A DNA stretch of 17,001 nucleotides, taken from an uncultured Rhodopirellula sp. (GTDB taxonomy: Bacteria > Planctomycetota > Planctomycetia > Pirellulales > Pirellulaceae). Positions 7,801 through 16,203 of this stretch are shown one piece after another. Position numbers and translations under genes: made by a program. The stretch lies in contig CAJXTM010000009.1 of the NCBI GenBank assembly GCA_913061385.1, positions 1 to 17,001 of the forward strand, in the 5' to 3' direction. The notes beneath the pieces were generated by a model. The model was not told the DNA's origin, did not search any database, and saw only the letters and a program-made list of their open reading frames with translations. How positions within the stretch are numbered: position 1 is the stretch's first letter; every line of letters begins with the position of its first letter.

Positions 7801-8203
7801 CACCACTTGTGGTCAAGATTGATTTTGTTTCATGGTCCTTGTGAATCACTTTTGATGGGTAAAGAAGCGCTTCGACCAAATGTGTATCCGATACTTTTCT
7901 AATTGTTGCGAGGTCGGGCCCGAGCGGCGAATTATTTCTGCTAGTCGCTTCGGTACTTGCACTTCGATGAGGTGTCGTGTGGCAGTGAATGCAGGATGCG
8001 GGTGAGGTGTAGAAAACCAAAGCACCGCGTTTCGCATCTCCTCGTTCTCGTGCTTGGTTTGCTAAGTCGGCTGGGGCGGCAGTTGTTAGCTGTTTGATAA
8101 ATGGCATCGGTGCCCGAACCGTTTCAGCCACTGCTTGCATGTTTACTGAACAGATTGACAAGCATGTAATGAATAAGATTCGTTTGCTGAACGGAGAATG
8201 CAT
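4859..8203 (-). CDS. Exported di-haem c-type cytochrome fused to DUF6797-like region and sugar-dehydrogenase-type beta-propeller
   Basis: This is a planctomycete multi-domain protein of about 1114 residues. Numbered from ATG 8203: a signal peptide at 1-28 (hydrophobic ILFITCLSICS, then AVAE), and a Pirellula/Verrucomicrobium-type haem-binding domain (TIGR02603-like) with C71-IHCH. The family-typical GxDLATI and MPEGL segments follow. A second class I cytochrome c domain has C255-FNCHG. Then come a DUF6797-like region (about 350-640), a glucose/sorbosone-dehydrogenase-like propeller (about 655-990, with GFRTPNGMG and related motifs), and a C-terminal beta-sandwich. Such proteins are thought to pass electrons from periplasmic substrate oxidation to the respiratory chain; the substrate is unknown. 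An in-frame ATG at 8311 would add 36 residues before the signal peptide, so 8203 is preferred. It is the first gene of the operon with the NHL protein. Confidence 0.87.
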   Translation of the reverse strand: MHSPFSKRILFITCLSICSVNMQAVAETVRAPMPFIKQLTTAAPADLANQARERGDAKRGALVFYTSPASCIHCHTTPHRSASTEATSRNNSPLGPDLATIRKVSDTHLVEALLYPSKVIHKDHETKSILTTSGEVVVALVISENEDTVTVRSANDLDRSRVISKNEIEAIKTNTKSMMPEGLVATIGNLRDFLDLTLYLIEIAEGGTIRAKELMPSPDQLQFKDDTQDLDHAGIISKLRSRDFETGKGIYHGYCFNCHGNDGNTPSLPTARAFGRDKMRFGSEPFQMFMTLSKGKGLMASMRHLTPKERYQVVHYVREQFMKPSNPDYFKVDKEYLASLPKGTRNGSEQPDIQRNYGSALGSQLGREHSSVLNIDLGSTTISYDLHSMDQAGIWNGGLDLSQTQHIRDRGEGTVTPAGKQIDAWSGWAWGHDGSLDYPREALLPRGPMPAQWMNYKGHYNHAEQVVMSYSIDDRAILEAPAQSVNGLAHTMQIMGGAPLVLSVALEQDTADATANHKVHNTIGTLAGGLKSISPTAPTDSISPAENHFIISYQHDAGQLVTYTAAAISGDAAGLLWEIDNKRRLCLKFPEDHKTRNITIHRSQGDDKASLKRWLASTQTAPHQDQSIITDLISGGPLRWPETLHTVGYPGLEPSGYALDTLTLPDSNPWNSWFRTSALDFFSDGRMALSTYGGDIWIVSGIDSELKDLRWKRFAGGLYEPFGVKVVDEHVFVTCKDRIVKLHDLNQDGEADFHESFSADMDVSVNFHAFNFDLQTDATGNFYYSKSGHGADSALPGAVIKISPDGKKREIFCTGFRTPNGMGMLPDGRPTASDNQGQWTPASKVSLLKLNGFYGWVQTYSIPGMWEPGGGTIDIKNVVPPSSFDPPLIWMPQDFDNSSGGQLWVDDERWGPLSGHLLHTSFGKGWMSYLMIQDIEGHTQAAIAKLPFDFRTGIMRARVNPKDGQVYATGLQGWNGGGRAGLLAGGLQRVRYTGKPWKMVTECKVEKDGLLLRFNFPLEPDSATTPEAYQAEHWNYHWRSSYGSDRYSPLTDKPGTEPIQIESVTLGSDGRSVKLNVRKMIPVDQAHIKIRIKAVDGTDFADELYWTINHVPSR

Positions 8204-8855
8204 GAGGAGGGCAGCGATGGTGGGGTGGGGGATTTGCGTGACTACTGTGAGTTTACACTTATCGGGTTCACCTTGGCTGCTCTTTGGGATGACGTTTGCG
8301 AGCGGGAACATGCTGCCGTCGAGCAGTGAGCGTGTCTAGCGGGTACGGCAAGGATGAAATTTTGCCGAGCTTCCTGGTCTTTTTGTGGGGGGGTGATGTG
8401 CAGGTACCGTCCGTGCGGCCTGTGTTCACTGAACGTCCTCGTTTTGCGGAGTGATTCCCATCGTCCCGCAGTAAAGGCTGCCAGCCTCTTAACCGTGCAT
8501 CAAAACGTTCGATTTCGTTGATGCGAGCGACAGTTTTAGCGATCGTTCTCTCCTCGCTCGGGCTAGGTTCTGCCGTGAATGTAGTTGTTGCGGAGAAGCC
8601 AGTATTGAGCTCCATTCCGGATTCCCGGGTAGTGTAATTGCGTTCACTGGGGTAGGGGTTTTTCCGGCAGTGGGTTAGAAAATAAGTTCGAAATTGTAGA
8701 AAAAAAAGTTTGACATCTGCGGGTAACCGCTAACCTTATCGGCAAGGAGTCGCAGTCTTGCAGGATGAACAACTGCGGTTCCTCTAATCAGCTCACATGT
8801 TCTGAGAACGCTATTCAACCTCCAACCTTCGCACAGAAGGAATACGGGATTTAAC
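8204..8855. other. Long divergent intergenic region
   Basis: These 650 bases separate the minus-strand cytochrome gene from the plus-strand giant surface-protein gene. A 115-codon minus frame (8268-8615) has no recognisable domain and atypical composition, so it is not called. The last 200 bases before 8856 become A/T-rich with an A-run at 8701-8707, and hold a TTGACA box. Nothing else recognisable is seen. Confidence 0.5.
8710..8736 (+). promoter_or_regulatory. Candidate sigma-70-type promoter of the giant surface-protein gene
   Basis: A perfect TTGACA (8710-8715) follows an A-rich UP-like stretch (8689-8707). The best -10 is TAACCT (8731-8736) at a short 15-base spacing, so the match is imperfect. 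A start here would give a leader of about 110 bases before ATG 8856. Confidence 0.35.
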
Positions 8856-11800
8856 ATGCGCCAAGGTTCTAAAAGTCGAGATCGATTGCTCCGCAGATCT
8901 GCCTCCAGAAGACGAGTTTTTGAATTATTGGAGTCGCGCCGTCTGCTTGCAGCGGACGGAACTCTGAACTGGATGGATCCGGGGCATTGGCACGGCGGTT
9001 GGGAAATGAGTCCTGCTGAGTTTCAGCAGTACTCACCCTTCGGGCCAATGCAGGACGGTGCTTACGATAATTATGTGAGCAATTTCGACAATCACGATTG
9101 CGATGGTGGAGATGGAGATGGCCCACCGCATGAGCCAGGCTGTTCGTGTGGTCAGTGCACTGCGGTAGGTCCAACGTTGTTTGTTGAGCGACCCGAGCAG
9201 GTTTTCGATTTTATCGAAGAGGGTGGTGGAGCGTCGGGATCCTCTGCTCCTGCGGCATTGGCTGATACCTTTTTGCTGCATAGTCTCCCCAATGCTGACC
9301 ACACGATCTACCTCGACTTCAATGGCCATGTAACAGAGGGAACGACTTGGAATTCATCGAGCGGGATCAACAGCATCGTTTCACCAGCCTACGATCCGGG
9401 GGGTAATGGTGCCGGTTTCACGGATAGCGAACTCGCTCAAATTCAAGGAATCTGGAAGCGGGTTGCTGAAGATTTCTCGCCATTTGAAATTAACGTGACG
9501 ACGGAAGACCCGGGCACCGCGGCCCTCAGTAAAACTGGTGGTGCAGATGCCCAATGGGGATCGCGTGTTGTCATAACCGAAGATTGGGACAACTGTGGAT
9601 GCGGTGGTTTTGCATACCTGACAAGTTTCAATGACTCTGTGGATGAACCAGTCTTCGTTTTCAACACTAGTGCGATTGGAGTCTCCGCAGCCACAACGCA
9701 CGAAGTAGGTCATGCATTAGGACTCAGTCATGACGGTACGACGGCGGGTGCTGCTTACTACGGAGGTCATGGCTCAGGAGAGGTTGCTTGGGGACCGATC
9801 ATGGGAAGTGGTTACAGTACCAACATGACCACATGGGACACGGGGCAATACTATCAAGCCAATAATAGTGAAAACGATTGGCAGATCATCACAAGCAACA
9901 ACGGATTTGGATACCGCGCTGACGACCATGGCGGAACGGTTGCAAGTGCTAGTGCATTAGACAATGACGGGGCGAACGCCAGCGACGCCAACTTGGTAGA
10001 CGTCAGCGGGTTTGGAGTCATTTCACAGGCCGCCGATCAAGATTGGTTTGCATTCGAAACTGGTGATGGCCAGATTAATCTCACCATCGATTCCTATGTA
10101 CAAGAGACGTTTGTAAATAATGGCGTTGGCTTCACTCGCTCGATTGAGGCAACCCCTGTTGGCGATCAAGGATCAAACCTCGATGTTGTCGCAACTATTT
10201 ATGACAGCAGCCAAAACGTGGTTGAAATCTCAAACCCTGCGACAGCACTTAGTGCCTCATTCAACAACCTAAATTTATCTGCGGGGACGTACTACATCGC
10301 AATTGATGGTACTGGGTACGGAAACTGGGCCGCGAACCCACCAACCGGATTTGATCAGTCTGTAAGTCGAGGGCAGTATTACATTAATGGTACAGTCGTA
10401 ATCAGTTCGCAAACTCTCATCGCAGGGAATGATGCCGCTACGACTCAGGTTGATACTCCGGTGGATATCAACGTGCTGGAAAATGACTCTGATCCGCAAA
10501 ATGGATCATTCTCAATCACTTCCGTAGGCAGTCCCGCCAATGGACAGGCGACGCAGGCCAGTGGAGTCGTTACATACACACCGAGTAGCGGCTTTAGTGG
10601 CACTGATACGTTCACGTACACGATCACAGATGATCAACAAGAGACAGCAACAGCAACGGTAACGGTTTCCGTCATACCGCCTACTCCGCCAATCTTGTTT
10701 GTGGACGATGACCAGGGTGCAGCTTACGAACGTTTCTATACGGCAGCCCTCGACGCTAATTCCCTGCAGTACGACACTTGGCAGGTCTCTTCTCAGGGAT
10801 TGCCGGGAACCGCTGATCTGAGTGGTTACGAGGTGGTGATCTGGAACACTGGTTTTGATTATTCAGCCTCGGATGCGGGTGTTTCGACCGCTGAGCAAAC
10901 TGCTTTGTCAGGTTACCTTGATGGTGGCGGAGGTTTGTTCCTTGTTGGCCAGGATATTCTTTACAACGGTGTGAGTGCTTCTTTTCAGTCTGATTATTTG
11001 AAGCTGGCTTCGTTTACGAGTGATGTTCGTAATCTGAGCCAGTATGTCGGTGTCAGTGGTAGTTCGATCAGCGATGGCATGAATCTGAGTTTCAGCCTTC
11101 CGTCCGACTTTAGCGCAGACTGGAGTGACTCGTTGGCACCTGCAGCGGGAGCGGAGGGTGTTTTCTATCGCAACTCGGTGAACAGTGATGCTCAGCCTTT
11201 CAATACGATTGGTTATGGCGGTGAAGATTTCCGTGTAGTGTTCATGGCCTCACCGTTTGAAGGAATCAGCGCGAGTGCTGGTAATCCCAACAATCAAGCC
11301 TTTGTCATGGACAAGGTGATTGACTTTCTGATGCCCCCAGTCACAGCTACGGGTGATGTGGTTGTTTCCGCCCCCAGTCCATCTTCGGTGACAACAGAAT
11401 CCAGTAGTTCGATCAGTTTCACTGTTGCTCTGACAGAGGCTCCCGTTTCGGATGTGAGTTTTAGCGTAGCGTCGAGTGACTTGAGTGAGGGTACTGTCGA
11501 TGTGAGTCAGTTGACATTCAATTCCAGTAATTGGAATGTTGCTCAGACAGTAACAGTGACGGGGGTTGATGACTCGGTGGTAGATGGTGATGTCATTTAC
11601 TCGGTTGTTCTCGGCGTCGCAGATACGACAGACAGTAATTACAGTGGCCTGAATCCTGACGATGTATCACTTATCAATGAAGATGATGACATTGCAGCTT
11701 TGTCCCTTGATTTGGGTGCTGGTTCGGTTTTAGAGGGATCAACGTTGATTGGCGTCGTGTCTCGTAATACAGGCACAGGTTCCCCTTTGACGGTGAACTT

Positions 11801-13913
11801 AAATAGTGTTGACACGACTGAAGCTTCGGTTTCGGGCACTGTGACGATTGCAGCGGGCGCGTCCTCTGCCCAGTTTGTGATCACTGGCGTGGACGATTCT
11901 TTTGTGGATGGTGACCAGCAGGTTTCGATCAGTGTTAGCTCGTCTGGTTACACGGGGGCATCTGGTGATGTCACTGTCGTTGATACTACCAACCCTGCTT
12001 TGAGCCTTTCTCTTGCAGATGGTGCGATCAGTGAGTCAGGTGAGGCCACGACAGGAACTGTGACTCGCAACACCTCTGGTGATGCGTTGGATGTGACGAT
12101 TGTCAGTAGCGACGAGTCCGAGGCTTTGGTTGGCACATTGACGATTGCTGCGGGTGAGACGAGCGGTACTTTCACGGTCACTGCCCAGGACGACACTCTG
12201 GTTGATGGTGATCAGGCTGTGACGATCAGTGTGGATGCAAACGGATACTTAGGTGACAGTGCCGCACTGACCGTTACTGATAATGAGGTGGCGTTGTTGA
12301 CGGTTTCGATTACACCTTCAGACGTTACAGAAGGATCAACGACAACAGGAACAGTGATTCGTAATACTGGCACTTCCGGTTCGTTGGTGGTGACGCTCGA
12401 GAGTAGCGATGATGGTGAGGCGACAGTTCCCTCAACGGTCACGATTCCAGCTGGCCAGTCGAGTGTTGATTTCGTTGTCACCGGTATTGAAGATGGTGTG
12501 GTTGACGGAGTTCAGTCAGTAACCATCACGGGCACTGCGACCGGTTTTGATTCGGGGACTGGCAGTGTTAGCGTTCTGGATAATGATGTGCCGACGTTAA
12601 CTCTGGAGATTGTTGCTGCTGAGGTAGCCGAGAACGGAGTTGTGACAGCGAGCGTTACTCGGAATACAGACGTGGGTTCGGATTTGACAGTTAATCTTAC
12701 AAGTAGTGACAGTGGTGAGGCGTCGGTTGTTCAGAGCGTTGTGATCCAAGGTGGGGCGTCGAGTGCATCATTCGACGTAGTGGGGCAAATAGACGGTGTT
12801 GTTGATGGCACGCAAACGGTGACCATAACAGCAAGTTCGACAAGCTTCATCGACGGAAGTGATTCGATTGGTGTTGCTGACATCGATTCCGAGGAAACCG
12901 ATGTCTTTTACTTCTCCCGAAAAAACAATGGCTCTGTCGCAGGAGTTGTGTTTCAGAATGAAGATATCGTTGCCTATGACGGTAGCGAATTCCGGGTGTT
13001 CTTTGATGGAACGCCATGGGCAAGCGGTCGAACGCTGGATGCTTTTTGTATCCAAGACAATGGGGACATTTTGATGTCCTACAGTACTGCGGGCTCGATT
13101 ACGGGTGGCTCCCTTTCTTTTGACGATTCAGATATCGTGAAATTCTCGCCAAGCACGCAGTCTTGGGAAATGTATTTCGATGGTAGTGACGTGGGACTCA
13201 CCACTAACGGTGAAGATGTGGATTCAATTAGTTTCGCACCCGATGGGCGGCTTGTAATCTCGACGAGTGGATCGGCATCTGCAAACGGTATCAGTTCGCG
13301 TGATGAAGACATGATTGTGTTCAACCAAAGTTCGTTGGGGGCAAATACTGCTGGTAGTTTTCAGATGTACTTTGATGGCAGTGATGTAGGGCTGGCTACA
13401 TCATCAAGTGAAGATGTGGATGCGATTTCGATCACCAGTGATGGATCCATTTACATGTCGACGGTTGGCAATTTCAGTGTTAGTGGTACTAGTGGTGCCG
13501 ACGAAGACGTTTTTGCTTTTGATCCCTCGTCGTTAGGTGCCAGCACCAGCGGGGCGTTCCGTCCAGGGCTTTTCTTTGATGGTAGTTCTTTCGGTTTTGG
13601 AAATGATATTGGTGGACTTCATGTGGTGGATCCACCCGCAAATTCAGCAGGGTCGGGAGGAGCGGTAGCATCCGCAGCTGGTCCTGGGGGCGCTGCTCCT
13701 GACGGCCTGATGATTATCTCGGACGTAGAACCTGATGTCTCAGTGGAGGTGTTAGGTCCTCTGACGTTTGCTCAGTGGCAGACGCTCACCAGCGGCGAAT
13801 TTGTCGTGGAATCAGTAAATGAGCCAGCTCAATCGTCTGCTAACGATGAGTTTTTAGATGAGGCGGCGCATTTGATGTGTCTGGATGAAGTATTCACCGA
13901 GTGGGAGCTTTGA
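8856..13913 (+). CDS. Giant LEPR-XLL surface protein with metzincin protease, PPC, Ig-like and Calx-beta-like repeats
   Basis: A 1685-residue exported or cell-surface protein. Residues 1-34 are Arg-rich and end in F22-ELLESRRLLAAD, the planctomycete LEPR-XLL-type N-terminal motif. A Asp/Gly/His/Cys cluster follows (C82, C96-S-C98-GQC101). Residues about 140-355 form a metzincin-like zinc protease: H282-EVGHALGLSH292 with E283 as general base and a Met-turn at M316 (GPIMGS). Then come a PPC domain (about 358-510), a cadherin/Ig-like domain (525-610), a Rossmann/GATase-like module beginning ILFVDDD (612-828), and a Calx-beta-like domain (830-945). Four tandem repeats of about 100 residues follow (947-1345), each with RNT, TIAAG-like and VDG motifs. 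The region 1346-1590 holds repeats of the FDGSDVGL...EDVD type, followed by a Gly/Ala linker and an acidic tail. No dockerin or PEP-CTERM is seen. It probably degrades or binds extracellular protein. ATG 8856 lacks a well-spaced ribosome binding site. Confidence 0.88.
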   Translation: MRQGSKSRDRLLRRSASRRRVFELLESRRLLAADGTLNWMDPGHWHGGWEMSPAEFQQYSPFGPMQDGAYDNYVSNFDNHDCDGGDGDGPPHEPGCSCGQCTAVGPTLFVERPEQVFDFIEEGGGASGSSAPAALADTFLLHSLPNADHTIYLDFNGHVTEGTTWNSSSGINSIVSPAYDPGGNGAGFTDSELAQIQGIWKRVAEDFSPFEINVTTEDPGTAALSKTGGADAQWGSRVVITEDWDNCGCGGFAYLTSFNDSVDEPVFVFNTSAIGVSAATTHEVGHALGLSHDGTTAGAAYYGGHGSGEVAWGPIMGSGYSTNMTTWDTGQYYQANNSENDWQIITSNNGFGYRADDHGGTVASASALDNDGANASDANLVDVSGFGVISQAADQDWFAFETGDGQINLTIDSYVQETFVNNGVGFTRSIEATPVGDQGSNLDVVATIYDSSQNVVEISNPATALSASFNNLNLSAGTYYIAIDGTGYGNWAANPPTGFDQSVSRGQYYINGTVVISSQTLIAGNDAATTQVDTPVDINVLENDSDPQNGSFSITSVGSPANGQATQASGVVTYTPSSGFSGTDTFTYTITDDQQETATATVTVSVIPPTPPILFVDDDQGAAYERFYTAALDANSLQYDTWQVSSQGLPGTADLSGYEVVIWNTGFDYSASDAGVSTAEQTALSGYLDGGGGLFLVGQDILYNGVSASFQSDYLKLASFTSDVRNLSQYVGVSGSSISDGMNLSFSLPSDFSADWSDSLAPAAGAEGVFYRNSVNSDAQPFNTIGYGGEDFRVVFMASPFEGISASAGNPNNQAFVMDKVIDFLMPPVTATGDVVVSAPSPSSVTTESSSSISFTVALTEAPVSDVSFSVASSDLSEGTVDVSQLTFNSSNWNVAQTVTVTGVDDSVVDGDVIYSVVLGVADTTDSNYSGLNPDDVSLINEDDDIAALSLDLGAGSVLEGSTLIGVVSRNTGTGSPLTVNLNSVDTTEASVSGTVTIAAGASSAQFVITGVDDSFVDGDQQVSISVSSSGYTGASGDVTVVDTTNPALSLSLADGAISESGEATTGTVTRNTSGDALDVTIVSSDESEALVGTLTIAAGETSGTFTVTAQDDTLVDGDQAVTISVDANGYLGDSAALTVTDNEVALLTVSITPSDVTEGSTTTGTVIRNTGTSGSLVVTLESSDDGEATVPSTVTIPAGQSSVDFVVTGIEDGVVDGVQSVTITGTATGFDSGTGSVSVLDNDVPTLTLEIVAAEVAENGVVTASVTRNTDVGSDLTVNLTSSDSGEASVVQSVVIQGGASSASFDVVGQIDGVVDGTQTVTITASSTSFIDGSDSIGVADIDSEETDVFYFSRKNNGSVAGVVFQNEDIVAYDGSEFRVFFDGTPWASGRTLDAFCIQDNGDILMSYSTAGSITGGSLSFDDSDIVKFSPSTQSWEMYFDGSDVGLTTNGEDVDSISFAPDGRLVISTSGSASANGISSRDEDMIVFNQSSLGANTAGSFQMYFDGSDVGLATSSSEDVDAISITSDGSIYMSTVGNFSVSGTSGADEDVFAFDPSSLGASTSGAFRPGLFFDGSSFGFGNDIGGLHVVDPPANSAGSGGAVASAAGPGGAAPDGLMIISDVEPDVSVEVLGPLTFAQWQTLTSGEFVVESVNEPAQSSANDEFLDEAAHLMCLDEVFTEWEL
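11695..12891 (+). repeat. Four tandem coding repeats (about 100 aa each), Calx-beta-like
   Basis: Protein residues 947-1345 contain four consecutive units beginning near 11695, 11997, 12294 and 12594. Shared positions include an SRNT/TRNT/IRNT motif, (V/L)TIAAG or TIPAG, SSxxFxVTGxxD, and a central (V/F)VDGxQ(A/S/T)V(T/S)I, ending near a (T/L)DN(E/D)V or similar linker. The DNA copies have diverged, so this is an old duplication rather than a recent expansion. Such repeats usually form stalks on surface proteins. Confidence 0.8.
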
Positions 13914-14233
13914 CCCAAACTGGTTCTACTAATCAGCGGGTTGATGATGCCAGTGAAGTATTTTGTCGCTCGGAAATCCGCCGGTAGTATGTGTCGGTGA
14001 AAGTGGCAAATGCGACTGGCTTGTAACTGTCTGGGCATTCGGATGTTAGTTGTCGCCTCAGCATTAGCGGTTCCAGTGGGCGAGATGGTAGTCTTCAAAT
14101 ACGCGTATTCACGGTTGGGGCCACACGGGCGATTGCATTGCAAGTTCGGTTGAGTTGCCGGTTCGTTCGATTTCGTGATTGAGACACTGGTTTTCCCGTG
14201 GCCCTTACCATGAAGTGGTGCGGATCTCGTTTG
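13914..14233. other. Convergent intergenic region
   Basis: This is the space between the plus-strand giant gene and the minus-strand MshEN-like gene. No T-run-tailed hairpin strong enough to call a terminator was found; ACCA-TGAAG-TGGT near 14210 is only a 4-bp stem. The minus frame 13829-14143 overlaps the end of the giant gene and looks non-coding. Confidence 0.45.
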
Positions 14234-14500
14234 CTAGCAGTACTGAATCAGGGCTTCATCCACGATTCGATCATGTTCCTGTTTTGCTTTGATCAGGAAC
14301 TCGAGGTTTTTGGCTGTTAGGAAACCCATTTTTTTTGCGAGTTCACCGAAGAGCATTTTGCAGTTCTTTTGCTCGTCACAGACTCGAACCACCTGTTCGG
14401 TAGTGAGCAGTCCATTTTGTACTGCTATTTCACCAAGTGGTTGGACTCTGAGCCGAATCGACAAAGGTAGTTCTTGCAGACTTGGTTTTTGAAAAGTCAT
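14234..14500 (-). CDS. Stand-alone MshEN/GspE-N-like small protein (88 aa)
   Basis: The protein consists almost wholly of two back-to-back helical motifs: P21-LGEIAVQNGLLTTEQ-VVRVCDEQ44, a five-residue spacer, then L50-FGELAKKMGFLTAKN-LEFLIKAKQ74. This fits the MshEN (T2SSE_N) layout of two 24-residue motifs separated by five residues, normally the N-domain of type II secretion/type IV pilus ATPases. In characterised members that domain binds cyclic di-GMP. The first-position Arg is replaced here by Pro (motif 1) and Leu (motif 2), so nucleotide binding is doubtful. No ATPase domain is attached, and the gene stands alone. ATG 14500 is preferred over the adjacent GTG 14503. A regulatory or adaptor role in secretion or motility is inference. 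Confidence 0.7.
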   Translation of the reverse strand: MTFQKPSLQELPLSIRLRVQPLGEIAVQNGLLTTEQVVRVCDEQKNCKMLFGELAKKMGFLTAKNLEFLIKAKQEHDRIVDEALIQYC

Positions 14501-14916
14501 CACATGCTGCCCTAAAGTTTACGAGGATTTTTGGCTGAAAGAACAGCCCTGACCACATGAACGCTACTTCGTAAACGCTGTTCGTGACGGCAACACTGCG
14601 GCTTTTTTACAAAAATGCGTCTAGACGGGAAAGTGCCTCGGGTTCTGCTGCTTTTACCCGTAACATTTTCAGCAGTTTGTGATTCTTAGGGAAGGATTGT
14701 GGTAGTCGTTTCGGGTGATGTGCAACCGTTCGCTTTTGTTTGCTGAGATCCGATGAGGTGTAAAGTTAGTAGCGTGGATACGGTTTGCTTTCACGCGGTA
14801 CTCGGTCATGAGGATGCGTTTTGTGGCGATCAGCGTTATCTTGTCGGCCAAGACTCGATTTGCGGAAGTGTCGATGGAGACAGGGGTCTTTGGATCATCA
14901 ACCTTGGGAACCGACA
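14501..14916. other. Divergent intergenic region
   Basis: The region separates the MshEN-like gene (minus) and the aldolase gene (plus) and must contain both promoters. No pair of boxes stood out. An AACAG...CTGTT inverted repeat (about 14543-14583) is too long-looped to be persuasive. An in-frame TTG at 14821 would extend the aldolase by 32 residues that do not resemble the family. Confidence 0.45.
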
Positions 14917-16203
14917 GTGAAGCGAGAATTATTGCATCCACGTGATCAAATCATGAAGACGATGGAGCGAATTTATCGGTATCGAATGACCACCACTTCC
15001 GGCGGTAACTTGTCGATTCGTGATGCGTCCGGCGATATCTGGATTACTCCTGCGAGGGTAGATAAGGGCAATTTACAGCCAAGCGATATTGTTTGCGTGC
15101 GGACTGATGGGACAGTTGATGGTAAACATCCACCGTCCTCGGAGTTCCCATTCCATCAGTCCATCTATAGCGTGCGTCCTGATGTGAATTCGATAGTGCA
15201 CGCCCACCCTGTTGCGCTTGTAGCTTTCAGTATTTGCCAGTTGGTACCTGAGACGAGATTGTTTCATCAAGCGCATGCGGTATGCGGTCAGACTGGATTC
15301 GCTCCATATGCTCTGCCCGGTAGCGAGGCCTTGGGAAACGTAATCGCTCAACAGTTTCGCGATGGTTGCGACAGCGTGATTTTGGAAAACCACGGGGTGG
15401 TGGTCGGTGGTGACTCTTTGTCGCGTGCGTTTCAGCGTTTCGAGGCTTTCGAGTTTGCCGCCAAAACAATCATCAAAGCCAATCAGTTGGCGGCGGTTCG
15501 TTATTTGTCAGACAGCCAATTGCAGCAGACACATGCGAGGACCGTCAAGCTTGAGTCGTTTGTTCCAGGTGATGCATCGATTCGCGAACGGGAGTTGCGG
15601 AGAGATTTGTGCGATTTCATTCGGCGAGGTTGTCGGCAACGATTGCTGATCAGCACTGAGGGTAGCTTTTCAGCTCGTGTCGATAATCAGGCATTCTTAA
15701 TTACCCCTACCCATCAAGATCGGGAGTGTCTTGAGATCAGAGATTTGGTGTTGGTCAAACAAGGGTGCATGGAAGATGGAAAGAAAGCGAGTCGGGCGGT
15801 GCGGGCACATCAGGCGATTTATCAGCGACATCCCGATGTTCACGCAATTGTTTTTGCACATCCAGTCAATGCAACCGCTTTCAGCGTTACAGGGGAGTGT
15901 TTTGACGCGCGGACGATACCTGAGAGTTATGTGTTCCTACGCGATGTGGCGAATGTTCCCTATGGAATTCAGTATCACAATGGCGAGCAGATTGCTGATC
16001 ACGTTTCAAGTGAAAAACCAGTTGCCATTCTAGAAAACGATGGTGTTTTGGTGACTGGAAATACCGTCTTGGATGCTTTTGATCGGTTGGAAGTTTTGGA
16101 GGCAACAGCAGAGGCCGTGATCAATTCCAGAGCAATCGGTGATGTTTCGTCGATGTCACCAGAGACGATCACTGAACTTCGAAAAGCATTCAATCTTGAT
16201 TAA
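14917..16203 (+). CDS. Tandem class II aldolase/adducin-domain protein; second domain degenerate
   Basis: Two class II aldolase/adducin domains lie in one chain. This fold holds zinc aldolases such as L-fuculose-phosphate aldolase and cleaves or epimerises sugar phosphates. Domain 1 (about 7-220) is complete: S28-GGNLS phosphate loop, WITP, catalytic-type E76, zinc ligands H95-A-H97, and H159 in ENHG. The spacing matches E73/H92/H94/H155 of FucA. Domain 2 (about 240-425) keeps the fold signature ([13 protein letters not shown], a second AHP) but has A294 for the glutamate, F313 for the first His and D375 for the last, leaving only H315. It therefore looks catalytically dead and structural or regulatory. 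Start GTG 14917 is chosen because GGGAA lies seven bases upstream and family-like sequence begins at once (HPRDQIM). Its cytoplasmic substrate is unknown. Confidence 0.85.
   Translation: MKRELLHPRDQIMKTMERIYRYRMTTTSGGNLSIRDASGDIWITPARVDKGNLQPSDIVCVRTDGTVDGKHPPSSEFPFHQSIYSVRPDVNSIVHAHPVALVAFSICQLVPETRLFHQAHAVCGQTGFAPYALPGSEALGNVIAQQFRDGCDSVILENHGVVVGGDSLSRAFQRFEAFEFAAKTIIKANQLAAVRYLSDSQLQQTHARTVKLESFVPGDASIRERELRRDLCDFIRRGCRQRLLISTEGSFSARVDNQAFLITPTHQDRECLEIRDLVLVKQGCMEDGKKASRAVRAHQAIYQRHPDVHAIVFAHPVNATAFSVTGECFDARTIPESYVFLRDVANVPYGIQYHNGEQIADHVSSEKPVAILENDGVLVTGNTVLDAFDRLEVLEATAEAVINSRAIGDVSSMSPETITELRKAFNLD

Noticed and set aside
8204..8311. N-terminal extension of the cytochrome/propeller protein from ATG 8311
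   Set aside because: It would put 36 residues in front of a good signal peptide that begins at ATG 8203.
8268..8615. 115-codon minus-strand frame in the long divergent intergenic region
   Set aside because: No recognisable domain, skewed composition, and overlaps the likely 5' region of the cytochrome gene.
11695..12891. Recent DNA-level tandem duplication
   Set aside because: The units are similar only at the protein level; the DNA has diverged, so it is an old domain repeat.
13829..14143. 104-codon minus-strand frame overlapping the end of the giant gene
   Set aside because: Non-protein-like composition and no start signal.
14669..14941. 90-codon minus-strand frame across the aldolase start
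   Set aside because: Antisense to the aldolase start region, with no domain or ribosome binding site.
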